Origin: Nematopogon swammerdamellus
Lineage: Eukaryota > Arthropoda > Insecta > Lepidoptera > Adelidae
Reading direction: 5' to 3'
Length of the DNA stretch: 64,000 nucleotides
NCBI GenBank assembly: GCA_946902875.1
Contig: OX336348.1
Location: 10,441,741 to 10,505,740 of the forward strand
In this document: piece after piece, positions 1-10,980 of the stretch
Layout: every line of letters begins with the position of its first letter
How positions within the stretch are numbered: position 1 is the stretch's first letter
Notes under the pieces: model-generated
What the model saw: only the letters and a program-made list of their open reading frames with translations
Database searches by the model: none
What the model was told of the DNA's origin: nothing
Position numbers and translations under genes: made by a program

Positions 1-1577
1 TCACCGATACCTCGCACCTGCGAGTGCTGGCGGTGGGGGGGATATCTTCAAACCCAGTCTCTTACAGGTGGCTACTGTTAGAAAATGGTTTTGAGATGCA
101 CTATCCACTAGTAGACGTAGCGTCGTATCCTTCCCCATAAAGTCGATAGTGCTTATACATGCCGTAGCTAATAATACCGTTTGCAGTTGGCTATGGGGCA
201 GTAGTTTGGGGTTTACAGCTAGGCTACATAATGATACATTGGTTTGTGCCTCGGACGCAGAAGCGATATCATTTATTGTAGGTGTAATTAGCGGCGCGGT
301 CGTGGCCACTCCAGCCTCGGAATAATCCATGTCGAAGTGAAGCATGGAGTGGTGCTTACGTTTGCATAGTCTGCATCTGTGTTCTGATTTACATAAGTGT
401 GTCACGTGCTTCCCACTGAGGCAGTTGACACACGTACCGATCGATTTAGCCGCTTCAAAACGTTCGCGAGGAGGAAGTTTCTCAAAGGTGGGACAGCGAT
501 AAAGATGTTAATGATCATTCTCGTTGCATAATTTACATTTACTTTCGATGCTTACAAAGGTCTGCGTTGATTTTGGTGGATGTGAACTACTACGCACATT
601 CGTGTCCATGTATGATCTACCTTTACCTTCATTACCACCTCCCGTTCGTTGCAGAATTCGCGTTTGTTCACGAACAAAGTCAACGAATTCTTGATAAGTT
701 GGCATTAACTTGCAATTTCTTCGATTCATCTGGAATGCCTTCGTAGTTTCAAAATCCAACTTTTTTAAACCTATATGCAAAAATATAAACTCTGCGAGAT
801 CTGGGATATTAAGTTGTTTCAGCGCGGCGGTGGCGGACGAAAACGCATCTATGAATGTTTCCAAATTGGAAGCGGTCGCGGAAGTTACTTGCTTCAAGCT
901 AAGTACCAAATTAAGGTAGTGAGTGGCCAATGCTCGCGCGTCTTGATATTTAGTAACTAAAGTCTGCCATAAAATATCATAATTTTGGGCTGTAGGCGGA
1001 ATTCCGGCGCATACCGATAGAGCCTTCCCGGCTAGCCGACCGATTAAATATTGAATTCGTTCCGCGTCAGTCAAGTCGGTGTTCTCATGTATAACGACAC
1101 GGAACGTTTCGTAAAATATCGGCCAGCCCTGCATATCGCCCGTGAAAGTAGGTAATTCTAGCCGAGGTAACTTTTCATATCTCGGTCGCCTGACATCTTC
1201 ATACTTACACTCGGCAGCCTCAGCGGTCCGCGCCGAGGGCGGTTGTGGTAGTGGTGTAACCAACATATTGTATTTTAGCTTTATTCGCGCGAACAACTCG
1301 TCAAACGCACTAATAGGACTATACTCGGGTACGTGGTCGGGATCTGAGATAAGCAGCAGCTCATTCATTTTATCCACCGTATCCGAATACTCAGAGCGCA
1401 CTCCGTCCAGTAGACTCGCGTCTGCAATAAAGGAGTGCCTCGCCGCTTCACTCTCCATATTTCCTATCTTGTCATAGATACGTTGGACGCGGGAAAAAAC
1501 TCGGCACGTTTAGCTTCCAATAATTTAAGTTTGATTTCGATGTCCGAAAGCGGCGGTGGGGCTTTCTTTGTTGCCAT
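1..1577 (-). pseudogene. BEL/Pao retrotransposon gag and protease start, broken
   Basis: This is the capsid and protease part of a BEL/Pao LTR retrotransposon read leftward; the polymerase would lie beyond the left edge. The start codon at 1577 opens a short N-terminal stretch that loses frame near 1490 in a T/C run. The main frame resumes and has a Met at 1458. It shows the Pao-type gag domain (DUF1759-like, with LPRLELPTFTGD about 100 residues in), then Cys/His clusters typical of the gag end. An in-frame TAA at 508-510 interrupts the frame in the Cys/His region, after which the same frame runs on to the window edge. Near 98-118 the sequence RLLVDSAS is the aspartic-protease active-site region. 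One frameshift plus one stop make this copy non-functional, though otherwise well preserved. Family assignment is from remembered motifs. Confidence 0.85.
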
Positions 1578-1926
1578 TTCTAGCACCTTTCTAATCCGAT
1601 GTAGCTCTTATAACAGCCTGTAGGTATAACAAATGGTTGTTATAGGTATTCACAGAAGACACCAAATAATGTCATAAGGACAAAATGTTAAATGGTAAGT
1701 ACCTACCTACGCCTACCTATAGCTAGGTCGATAAATGGCCTAACATCGCCTGCACTCACTACAAACTGTAGTTACAATACTAAAATTACCATTTAGTTAT
1801 TATGCAATCGAGACCTACTTACAGTAAAAATGCGTTAACCAATCTCATTCAATTAGGTACCTACTAGCGCCCGAGTACAATGCAGGTAACGTATCCTACA
1901 GATGAACACTTGTCTATTCCTTATAA
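1578..1926. other. Leader or unassigned spacer between BEL gag and Helitron
   Basis: AT-rich with many TACCTA repeats. It should contain the BEL leader and perhaps its LTR, but I could not place an LTR boundary or primer-binding site. No coding frame seen. Confidence 0.4.
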
Positions 1927-2039
1927 TCTATCTAAACTTATAAAATTGTTTGTCCTGACTGATCTATCAACGCACAGCCAAAACTACTAAGTCTAGAAAG
2001 CTGAAATTTGGAACATAATTATGTTTATTTCATAACGCA

Positions 2040-2790
2040 AGCATCCGCTAAGAAAAGATTTTTGGAATTTTAAACTTTAAGGGGGGGAAATGGGGGGGAT
2101 GAGTTTGTATGAAAGTCTTTGTTCTTTGAAGTTACAAACATGAAAATTTTAATTACAGCTACTGAGAATAAATCAATAACGACGTGTTTCAGGGTTTTTA
2201 GATTTTCACATTTAAGGGGGGGGGGGGGGGGGAATGGGGGCTAAAGTTTGTATGGGGGTATAGATTTTTTTAAAGGTAGAAACTTGAAAATCATAATTAT
2301 GGCTACTCATCATAAATAAATAATGACGTGTTTCAGGGTTTTTGGATTTTCATATTTTAAGGGGAGGAAACGGGGGGTTACAGATTGTATGGAAGTATCG
2401 GTTTTGTAAAGGTAGGAACTTGAAAATCATAATTATAGCTATTCATCATAAATAAGTGTTTTAGGGTTTTTGGATTTTAATATTTTAAGGGGAGGGGGGG
2501 GGGGGGGGGGGGGGGGCGAAAGGTTGTATGGGAGAATCGGTTTTTTTAAAGGTAGGAACTTGAAAATCATAATAATGGCTACGCATCATTAATAAATAAT
2601 TACGTGTTTCAGGGTTTTCGGATTTTCACATTTTAAGGGGAGGAAACGGGGGGTTGAAGATTGTATAGGAGTATCGATTTTTTTTAAAAGTAGGAACTTG
2701 AAAATCATAATTATAGCTATTCATCATAAATAAATAATGAATCGTTTCAGGGTTTTGGATTTTCACATTTTAAGGGGGGGGGGGGGATTA
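2040..2790. repeat. G-tract minisatellite, about five units of 130-150 bp
   Basis: The phrase CAGGGTTTTTGGATTTTCA recurs near 2190, 2334, 2463, 2611 and 2749, each followed by a G run of variable length (up to about 25 G), then TTTGTATGG, AGGTAGGAACTTGAAAATC and CATCATAAATAAAT. Units are imperfect. G runs vary most, as expected from slippage. Confidence 0.8.
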
Positions 2791-2844
2791 AGGGGCCATG
2801 CCTTTAGTTACTTACTTTATTCGAGAAGGTTTATTGTATTCCAA

Positions 2845-4182
2845 AATGCGATTTATTTATTTTTATTTTATTGATTTTTTTTTTTTTTTTTTTATTTTAT
2901 TGGGAAAACATACAGTCATCGTAAAAAGGAGTAAGTACTAACATTAGTTACACAGAGACCAGTAAAGTTTTCTACATAAAGTTATCCGTATTAAGTGCGT
3001 TCATGATTAATAAATTAACCTAATAGAAAGAAAACATCAAAAGCTAACTAATACCAACACACAAAAATCAACCAATTACTTAACCATAGGAGATACATTG
3101 ATAAGAAGTACATACCTACCATGTACCTAGCAAGAAAACCAACCCAACCTACCCTCACACAATTCTCATCTGCCCGCTTTAACACCTGTTTCATCATTTA
3201 CTGTTTCGATCGCTGACCTTTTGAGGTGGCTGAGTGATACATGAAATATATCAAGACAGGAGAAGAAGTTGTCATAAGTAGCACAACTCCGGTTAGTAAA
3301 AGAATTTTTACTATAATTGGTACTCACTTTGGCGATATGAAAAGTGTTAAGACATCTCGTTGCCTTAGTAGGGCAACGAAAACTTAACTTACTTAACAAA
3401 TGAGGAGAATCTATGTAATGATGGATCAACTTGTATATGAAAGTAATATCCTTGATCTGCCTTCTTTTCTCGAGAGACATTATTTCAAATGTGTTATCGT
3501 CGCTCTCACTTCCCCGACGAGTTCTATAGCCAACATATTTTAAAAACTTTTTTTGAATTTTTTCTATGTCAGTTATATAGACTGCATACTGCGGGTTCCA
3601 TACTATGGAGGCATATTCAATAATAGGTCTGACAAACGAGGAGTATAGGGTTATGAAAGTGGAGACATTTTTGAATACATTGCAAGTCCTAAATATAAAA
3701 CCGAGTAGTTTATATGCTTTCAATGTTATTGTATCAATATGTGATTTAAAAATTAATTTACTGTCAAGCAGAACTCCTAGGTCTCTGACTTCGGTAACTC
3801 TATTGATTAATCTATTAGAGAGATTATAATTTAAGTGAACGGTATTTTGCTTACGAGAGAAGGAAATGGTAGCGCATTTGTCAACATTTAAATGGAGGTA
3901 ATTGTTTTTACAATAAGTTACCAAGTTATTCAAATCTTTTTGCAAATCATGACAATCAAGAAGTGATTTTATTACCTTAATAATCTTTTTGTCATCCGCG
4001 TATAGTAATAAAATTGAGTTTTTGACAAAATTTGTTACGTCATTAATGAATATGTTAAACATCAGAGGTCCGAGGTGGGAACCCTGAGGGACCCCAGAAG
4101 TAACAGGAACGAAAGAGGAGCAAAAACCGCTAACTGTGACCGCTTGGGATCTATTCTGTAGGTAGGAAGATTTAAGTATTTA
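2845..4182 (-). mobile_element. 5'-truncated LINE inserted in the Helitron satellite
   Basis: The poly-A tail appears as a T run near 2875-2893, and the coding part ends at 4182, where the 68-bp satellite resumes in mid-unit. The satellite on both sides shows that the LINE landed inside the array. The 5' truncation is typical of target-primed reverse transcription. Confidence 0.75.
3166..4180 (-). pseudogene. LINE reverse transcriptase, C-terminal part
   Basis: Open frame of about 338 codons lacking the endonuclease and the RT fingers. It starts in the palm with KSSYLQNRSQ, then SGVPQGSHLGP (RT motif), then the catalytic LLYADD. After that come the LNVDKC and DLGVLLDSKL stretches and the C-terminal jockey-type region with a W-x-P-Q-Y segment. 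The frame has no internal stop, so the copy is truncated rather than decayed. Belongs to the jockey/CR1 assemblage of non-LTR elements; clade not resolved. Without an endonuclease it cannot move itself. Confidence 0.8.
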
Positions 4183-4998
4183 AGAAGGTTTATCGTTTAC
4201 ATATACGCAGCTCGGCTTTCGGTCTCGCCCATGGTTACATATGTATGTTCATCGATAAGGTTTACGTCTTTCATAATACAGCTCGGCCTTCGGCCTCGCT
4301 CATAGTTGCTTACTTTCATCGAGAAGGTTTATCCTCTTCCTGAACGCAGCTCGGCCTTCGGCCTAACCCATAGTTTATACTTACTTTCACCGAGAAGGTT
4401 TATTGTCTTCCTGAACGCAACTGGGCCTTCGGTCTCGCCCTATGCTACTTACTTTCTTCGAGAAGGTTTATAGTCTTCCTGAACGCAGCTCGGCCTTCAG
4501 CCTCGCCCTCAGTCACTTACTTTCTTCGAGAAGATTTATAATCTTCCTGAACGTAGCTCGGACTTCGGCCTCGCTCTTAATTACTTACTTTCTTAGAAAA
4601 GGTTTATCGTCTTCCTAAACGCAGCTCGGCCTTCGGCCTCGCCCTTAGTTACTTACTTTCTTCGAGAAGGTTTATCGGTTACCTGAACGCAGCTCGGCCT
4701 TCGGCCTCGCCCTTTGTTACTTACTTTCTTCGAGAAGGCTTATCCTCTTCCTGAACGCAGCTCGGCCTTCGGCCTCGCCCTTTGTTACTTACTTTCTTCG
4801 AGAAGGCTTATCATCTTCCTGAACGTAGCTCGGTCTTCGGCCTCGCCCATAGTTACTTACTGTCTTTGAGAAGGTTTATCATCTTCCTGAACGCAGCTCA
4901 GCCATCGGCGTCGCCCTCAGTTACTTACTTTCTTAGAAAAGGTTTATCCTCTTCCTGAACGCAGCTCGGCCTTCGGCCTCGCCCTTAGATACTTACTT
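4183..4998. repeat. 68-bp Helitron satellite, block 1 (about 12 units)
   Basis: Each unit reads CTTACTTTCTTCGAGAAGG, then TTTATCGTCTTCCTGAACG, then CAGCTCGGCCTTCGGCCTCG, then CCCTTAGTTA. Starts of GCAGCTCGG at 4621, 4689 and 4757 give a 68-bp period. GGCCTTCGGCC is a perfect mini-palindrome in every unit. Confidence 0.9.
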
Positions 4999-5475
4999 TG
5001 TACCGTGTGGGGTCGGTACTTAAAAAGAATAGCCCCACTGCATCTCTCCCCGTCGCATGTCGTAAAAGTCGACTAAGGGATAAGAAAATTCGTCAGCCTC
5101 GGTAGCTCAGTGGCGCGGTTGGTTAGTCAACTGTTATTAAGCAACGCTGAGAGCGGTCAGTGTTTGGATGGGTGACCGCTCGACCGTAGGAGGCTGACCG
5201 TGGTTCGGATTCCACGTTAAACTGTGGTTCCCTTCCCTTCTTACCTTACTAGGTGATAGGGTTTATCCCGGCCGGGTTGGTACCACCGCACTGAACGAAA
5301 CGTCGGTCGAAACGGCTATGTAAATAGTTCGTGTTTTCCGTCCAGTTTAGTGCAGCCGACATGAAATGAAGGGAAGCACTGACATGGCACCTAGTTCACC
5401 CTGTGTTATGGGCTGACATCACGGATGTTGTAGGTGATGTAGCCAACCGTGTCAGGTTCCATAAAAAAAAAGAAA
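4999..5475 (+). mobile_element. SINE with 5S-rRNA-like module, full copy
   Basis: Interrupts the satellite and ends in an A-rich tail (5460-5480). Modules in order: a head GTACCGTGTGGGGTCGGTAC with CATGTCGTAAAAGTCGACTA; a polymerase III type module near 5100-5195 containing GGTAGCTCAGTGG, then TTAAGCAACGCTGAG and TTTGGATGGGTGACCGCTCG, which resemble 5S rRNA boxes A and C; a core (CTTACTAGGTGATAGGG ... GGGTTGGTACCACCGCACTG); and a tail CTGACATCACGGATGTTG. The resemblance to 5S rRNA is by eye. Further copies lie at 29.8, 33.4 and 44.8 kb. Confidence 0.75.
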
Positions 5476-6720
5476 AAAACTTTCTTCGAGAAGATTTATG
5501 GTCTTTCTGAACGCAGCTCGGCCTTCGGCCTCGCCCTCAGTTACTTACTTTCTTCGAGAAGATTTATGGTCTTCCTGAACGCAGCTCGGCCTTCGGCCTC
5601 GCCCTTAATTACTTACTTTCCTAGAAAAGGTTTATCGTCTTCCTAAATGCAGCTCGGCCTTCGGCCTCGCCCTTTGTTGCTTACTTTCTTCGAAAAGGTT
5701 TATCCTCTTCCTAAACGCAGCTCGGCCTTCGGCCTCGCCCTTAGTTACTTACTTTCTTCTATAAGGTTTATAGTCTCCGTGAATGCAGCTCGGTCTTCGG
5801 CCTCGCCCTTAGTTACTTACTTTCTTCGATAAGGTTTACAGTATTTCTGAACGCAGCTCGGCTTTTGGCCTCGCCCTCAGTTACTTACTTTCTTCGAGAA
5901 GGTTTATGGTCTTCCTGAACGCAGCTCGGCCTTCGGCCTCGCCCTTAATTACTTACTTTCTTAGAAAAGGTTTATCGTCTTCCTAACCGCAGCTCGGCCT
6001 TCGGCCTCGCCCTTTGTTACTTACTTTCTTCGAAAAGGTTTAACCTCTTCCTGAATGCAGCTCAGCCTTCGGCATCGCCCTTAGTTACTTACTTTCTTCG
6101 AGAAGATTTATGGTCTTTCTAAACGCAGCTCGGGCTTAGGCCTCGCCCCCAGTTACTTACTTTCTTCGAGAAGGTTTATGGTCTTCCTGAACGCAGCTCG
6201 GCCTTCGGCTTCGCCCTTTGTTACTTACTTTCTTCGATAAGTTTTATAGTAAAGTAACGTAGTTCGGCCCTCGGCCTCGCCCATAGTTACTTACTGTCTT
6301 TGAGAAGGTTTACATCTTCCTGAACGCAGCTCGGCCTTCAGCCTCGCCCTTAGTTACTTACTTTCTTCGATAAGGTTTATAGTATTTCTGAACGCAGCTC
6401 GGCCTTCGGCCTCGCCCTTTGTTACTTACTTTCTTCTATATGGTTTATTGTCTTCCTGAACGCAGCTCGGCCTTCGGCCTCGCCCTTAGTTACTTACTTT
6501 CTTCGAGAATATTTATCCTTTTCCTGAACGGAGCTCGGCCTTCGGCCTCGCCCTTAGTTACATTCATTGAGAAAGAATATCATTTACGTGAACGCAACTC
6601 CGCCTTCGGCCTCACCTTTAGTTACTCACTTTCTTCGAGACGGTTTATCGTTTACCTGAACCCATCTCGGCCGTCGGCTTCGCCCTTAGTTACATATTTT
6701 CTTCTTTGAAATACAAATAT
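5476..6720. repeat. 68-bp Helitron satellite, block 2 (about 18 units)
   Basis: Continuation of the array on the other side of the SINE, same period and orientation. It ends just before the Helitron 3' stem. Short open frames across it are artefacts of a repeat whose length is not a multiple of 3. Confidence 0.9.
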
Positions 6721-6750
6721 CACGCGAGCGAAGCCGCGGGCAACAGCTAG

Positions 6751-7086
6751 TATTGTATATAAGTGCAAGTACATAGGTAGTAGGTACCGAACTTGGACGA
6801 AAGAACGGCTACCTACGGACACAGCATACCTATATACTATGGGCTACGGACGCGGTACGTACGACGATGGATTGCTGCCTACACCTCGAAGGGCGGATTG
6901 AACGATAGCATAGATTAGGTAACAGCCGATAGTTGCGCTAACGGGCGGCGTGCGGCGTGTCGGCGCGGGGCGCAGGCGGCGAATGAGCCAGGCAGGCAGT
7001 GCTAGATGCCTAGATGGTACGGTAAGCGGAGTGCGGGTGGAGCGCGGCGCGGAGTGCAGGTATGTGACACTGAAAGATGCTGAAAG
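6751..7086. other. CpG-rich spacer, nothing recognised
   Basis: Flanks the Helitron on the right and leads into the first duplication copy. A GC-rich stretch near 6950-7060 gives a 108-codon minus-strand frame of low-complexity composition that I do not believe is a gene. Confidence 0.4.
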
Positions 7087-8571
7087 CATAGTAAAAGAAG
7101 ACGAGTAAGATAACTGGAGGCCATTTTTAAAATAACTACCTACGCTGCGCCGAGCCTCCAGGGATGTCACAACTCACAACACTAACACAATTGACAGGCA
7201 GTGAGCCCATCATGGTGGAAATGTTATTCTTTAAAATTATTATGTACATTTATGTATTTTTTATTTATAGACCAAGAGCCAGCTCCCAAAATTTTACTCT
7301 AACAGAATATATGAGTTGTCATAGATTTATTATATACTGGCGTTAAGGTATATTTTCGAAAGCTGTATTTTCGATAGACAGTGAACGATGTTATTTTGAT
7401 GTTTGAGCCCTTGACAACGATACCACACTCAATAATCGGATGCTTAGTTCTGGCGCTACGGTGGAACATACGTAAAAACAAACATACACACACATAAATT
7501 GCTAAAAAGATAACCCTTCATTTTTGCTTCGCGCAGTCGGGTAAATTTTTTTTTTAACTTTAACCTCCCAAAAATTAATGCAATGTCAAAATTCAACTTT
7601 AACTCACGTCCGTCTTTGGACAACCATTTCGTAGTCGTGGACGATGAAGAGAATTAATAAGTGGGCAAAAAATTTATAACTATAAAAATTATAGAAAATA
7701 TATTTAGAATTATAGATTAATATAATTATTAATCTTAATAAAAAAATTATCAAATAAATAATTTTAAAATGTATTTATTAATTTTGTTTTATTATTACTT
7801 AATAACTTATATTTTTATTTTTGTTATTTTAATGAATTACTTAATAACTTGGTTGGTCGCTAGCAGTCATGAAAGTGTCCGCGGTAGGAGCTGTGGCCAT
7901 TTATAGAAGACAAAACCGCGCGAAAATGCGTTGTGCGTGGTATCTCTAACAAGTCTGAACAAGTCGACAACCGCGGGCCCGCGCGCGGCACAGCCTTCGC
8001 GTGCCCCGCGCGGCCGCGCCCGATGCCGGGGTTCGCGAATGGTTTTTGCAGCTACCTATTAATAACTAATTAATACTATAATTAAATACTAATAGGTACT
8101 TTGCTCTGACGTTACCGAGCCAGGTCTCAAGTCAATTCCTTCGCTTAGTACCTACTCGTATTAATAACTTACATAATTTAACTACATACTTTAATAATAT
8201 TTTTTATGTTACTTACCTTTCGATGGCAGCGGGTAATGAGAATAATGTTAACTGGCGATTCGAGCCTGATCTATTCATGCAGCCGTACACACTGCAGAAA
8301 CGCGGAGCCATTATGTTAGTGCAATAAAATAAAATTCGAATAATAATACTTTCTATCGGGAAGCGGCAGGCGGCGCGGCGGCAGGCAACGGCCGTCACGT
8401 GGTGTGCGTCACCGAGCGCGGGGACGGGACGACCATCACTGACTACGCGCGAGAGACAGTGAGAATGCATGTAGTGGTTGTGTACAGACAGCGTGCGCAG
8501 GCACGCGCTTGTGTGAGTGCGAAATCGGCGCGTTTGTATGAAGACGGCTAACTTGTGTGGTTTAACTATGC
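7087..8571. repeat. Direct duplication, copy 1
   Basis: Matches 8820-10415 nearly base for base from CATAGTAAAAGAAGACGAG to GGTTTAACTATGC. It includes AT-rich sequence at 7670-7860, CpG-rich sequence at 7975-8035, and a THAP exon on the minus strand. Differences are scattered substitutions, small indels and a 107-bp insertion in the other copy. Confidence 0.95.
8217..8311 (-). CDS. THAP zinc-finger first exon, copy 1
   Basis: ATG at 8311 opens 31 codons plus 2 nt, then the splice donor GTAAGT (8216 downward). The peptide starts MAPRFCSVYGC and ends LFSLPAAIE. This is the N-terminal part of a THAP domain (C2CH DNA-binding finger): first Cys pair as C-x4-C, basic linker, then the F-x-LP motif. 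The remaining C-x2-H half must lie in a downstream exon that I could not find. The upstream side (8330-8560) is CpG-rich, as expected for a promoter or 5'UTR. THAP domains occur in host regulators and in P-element-type transposases, so this may be a gene start or a TE-derived exon. A longer frame through the same exon starts at an upstream non-ATG codon and is not preferred. Confidence 0.6.
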
Positions 8572-8819
8572 TGAAAGGTACGGCGGCGCGGCGGCGCGCG
8601 GCGGCAATGAAGCGGAGAGCGCGGTGAAGCGGGGAGCGGCGCGGGGCGTTCCAGCCGGACGGACGGGACGGACGCAAGACAGCCAGCGGTGAGGCGGTGG
8701 CGGCGAAGCGGTGGGGCGGAGGAGCAGCGGCCAGCGCGAGCGACTGCGCACGCGCAGATACATATGTCTACGAATGCCTACTTATTATTTATTACAGATT
8801 AGAGATTACCCACCTCCAT
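8572..8819. other. GC-rich spacer between duplication copies
   Basis: Repeats of GGCGGCGCG type; unique to this side of copy 1. No convincing coding frame. Confidence 0.4.
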
Positions 8820-9563
8820 CATAGTAAAAGAAGACGAGTAAGATAACTGGAGGCCATTTTTAAAATAACTACCTACGCTGCGCCGAGCCTCCAGGGATGT
8901 CACAACTCACAACACTAACACAATTGACAGGCAGTGAGCCCATCATCGTGGAAATGCTATTCTTTAAAATTATTATGTACATTTATGTATTTTTTATTTA
9001 TAGACCAAGAGCCAGCTCCCAAAATTTTACTCTAACAGAATATATGAGTTGTCATAGATTTATTATATACTGGCGTTAAGGTATATTTTCGAAAGCTGTA
9101 TTTTCGATAGACAGTGAACGATGTTATTTTGATGTTTGAGCCCTTGACAACGATACCCCACTCAATAATCGGATGCTTAGTTCTGGCGCTACGGTGGAAC
9201 ATACGTAAAAACAAACATACACACACATAAATTGCTAAAAAGATAACCCTTCATTTTTGCTTCGCGCAGTCGGGTAATTTTTTTTTAACTTTAACCTCCC
9301 AAAAATTAATGCAATGTCAAAATTCAACTTTAACTCACGTCCGTCTTTGGACAACCATTTCGTAGTCGCGGACGATGAAGAGAATTAATAAGTGGGCAAA
9401 AAATTTATAACTATAAAAATTATAGAAAATATATTTAGAATTATAGATTAATATAATTATTAATCTTAATAAAAAAATTATCAAATAAATAATTTTAAAA
9501 TGTATTTATTAATTTTGTTTTATTATTACTTAATAACTTATATTTTTATTTTTGTTATTTTAA

Positions 9564-9670
9564 CATGTCGTAAAAGGCGACTAAGGGATAAGGAGAAGAT
9601 GCCGTGCATAAGGGCGACAGGATAGCCACCTCCCACCTTGGCATGGTGTTTCCAGCGAGTCTTGCAGCAG
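9564..9670. mobile_element. 107-bp insertion specific to copy 2
   Basis: Begins CATGTCGTAAAAGGCGACTA, the same phrase found in the SINE head at 5056-5085 and, inverted, near 45060-45080. The preinsertion site is visible in copy 1. It is probably a fragment of a SINE or LINE end; I see no clear TSD. Confidence 0.6.
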
Positions 9671-10062
9671 TGAATTACTTAATAACTTGGTTGGTCGCTA
9701 GCAGTCATGAAAGTGTCCGCGGTAGGAGCTGTGGCCATTTATAGAAGACAAAACCGCGTGAAATTGCGTTGTGCGTGGTATCTCTAACAAGTCTGAACAA
9801 GTCGACAACCGCGGGCCCGCGCACGGCGCAGCCTTCGCGTGCGCCGCGCGGCCGCGCCCGATGCCGGGGTTCGCGAATGGTTTTTGCAGCTAGTACCTAC
9901 CTATTAATAACTAATTAATACTATAATTTAAATACTAATAGGTACTTTGCTCTGACGTTACCGAGCCAGGTCTCAAGTCAATTCCTTCGCTTAGTACCTA
10001 CTCGTATTAATAACTTACATAATTTAACTACATACTTTAACAATATTTTTTATGTTACTTAC

Positions 10063-10157
10063 CTTTCGATGGCAGCAGGTAATGAGAATAATGTTAACTC
10101 GCGATTCGAGCCTGATCTATTCATGCAGCCGTACACACTGCAGAAACGCGGAGCCAT
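10063..10157 (-). CDS. THAP zinc-finger first exon, copy 2
   Basis: Duplicate of the exon at 8217-8311, with ATG at 10157, 31 codons plus 2 nt, and the same GTAAGT donor. The only amino-acid change I see is Gln to Glu after SGSNR. Cysteines, the LPA motif, start codon, donor and phase are all kept. As in copy 1, the second half of the THAP domain is missing from this exon and was not located. Same caveat on host gene versus TE origin. Confidence 0.6.
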
Positions 10158-10415
10158 TATGTTAGTGCAATAGAATAAAATTCGAATAATAATACTTTCT
10201 ATCGGGAAGCGGCAGGCGGCAGGCAGCGGCTGCGGCCGTCACGTGGTGTGCGTCACCGAGCGCGGGGGCGGGGCGACCATCACTGACTACGCGCGAGGAA
10301 CAGTGAGAATGCATGTAGTGGTTGTGTACAGACAGCGTGCGCAGGCGCGCGCTTGTGTGAGTGCGAAATCGGCGCGTTTGTATGAAGACGGCTAACTTGT
10401 GTGGTTTAACTATGC

Positions 10416-10980
10416 CTCCATGACACCTGCTGTCACGAAAATAAAATTATGTTCAGGTTCCTTTTCAGAACCTAATTATGTATGTCAACGTCCTGTAAGT
10501 ACTCAGATATCACGATCAATAAGACATTGGAAGGTACTGATGCAGTAATTAAATTAATGACCTCATATTAAGTAATTAATTGCGGACAATAATAATATGC
10601 AATGTTAGTATTTATTGTAAGCTTCGCTGGCTTATACTTTATTTACTTTTTTTACTGTTCGACACGAAGGACCATATGATCCGGCTCGAAGGACCATATG
10701 ATCCGGCCTTGAGCTAACAATGCGATAGCTCCTTGGGCAGACCCCTTTTATATTTTTGTGTGCGAGTTTTAAACTTCAAAAATTAATACTTATATATTAT
10801 GACTAGGTACACATTGCGATCTCTTAAGAGGTGAGTAGGAGAGGTTATGGGACTCACGGTTCCGCGATCATCTCTTCCTTCAGGATCCTCTTCTTCCAGC
10901 TGAACGAAGCACAATCCCTCGACGGTGGGTACCTACGTAGTCCAGGAAACGAGGAAATTTCTTGTATGGGCACTTCGGAC
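10416..10980. other. Spacer with a 21-bp direct repeat
   Basis: Contains two exact copies of CGAAGGACCATATGATCCGG(C) at 10665-10685 and 10687-10707. A 79-nt segment on the minus strand (10858-10936) is bounded by a donor-like GTGAGT and an acceptor-like TAG but is open in more than one frame, so it is not called. Otherwise nothing recognised. Confidence 0.4.

Larger units (their letters stand above)
1927..6750 (+). mobile_element. Non-autonomous Helitron 1, with nested repeats
   Basis: The left end begins TCTATCTAAACTTATAAAA and continues into text typical of lepidopteran Helitrons (GACTGATCTATCAACGC). The right end is a GC-rich stem (GCGAGCGAAGCCGCGGGC) followed by CTAG at 6747-6750. The flanking bases are A at 1926 and T at 6751, the expected A|T Helitron target with no TSD. 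Inside are a G-rich minisatellite, a 5'-truncated LINE, two blocks of 68-bp satellite and a SINE. No Rep/helicase frame is present, so it would have depended on an autonomous relative. Boundaries come from motif recognition. Confidence 0.75.
8820..10415. repeat. Direct duplication, copy 2
   Basis: Second copy of 7087-8571, in the same orientation, about 1733 bp downstream. It carries an extra 107 bp at 9564-9670. The homology ends at GTTTAACTATGC, after which the two copies diverge completely. Confidence 0.95.

Noticed and set aside
5100..5200. Genuine 5S rRNA or tRNA gene
   Set aside because: Only internal-promoter-like parts are present and copies are embedded in longer SINE bodies with A tails.
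5449..6709. Series of Leu/Ser-rich short proteins such as SSAFGLALSYLLSSR
   Set aside because: They recur because the 68-bp satellite is read in successive frames; not genes.
8213..8677. 154-codon minus frame including the THAP exon
   Set aside because: The upstream part is CpG-rich low-complexity sequence from a non-ATG start; the ATG at 8311 gives a standard THAP N-terminus.
7299..9226. 64-codon frame conserved in both duplication copies (7299-7493 and 9032-9226)
   Set aside because: Conservation follows from the recent duplication; no domain, and neighbouring noncoding bases are equally conserved.
10858..10936. Small splice-bounded exon on the minus strand
   Set aside because: 79 nt with donor-like GTGAGT and acceptor-like TAG, but two frames are open and no neighbouring exon fits.
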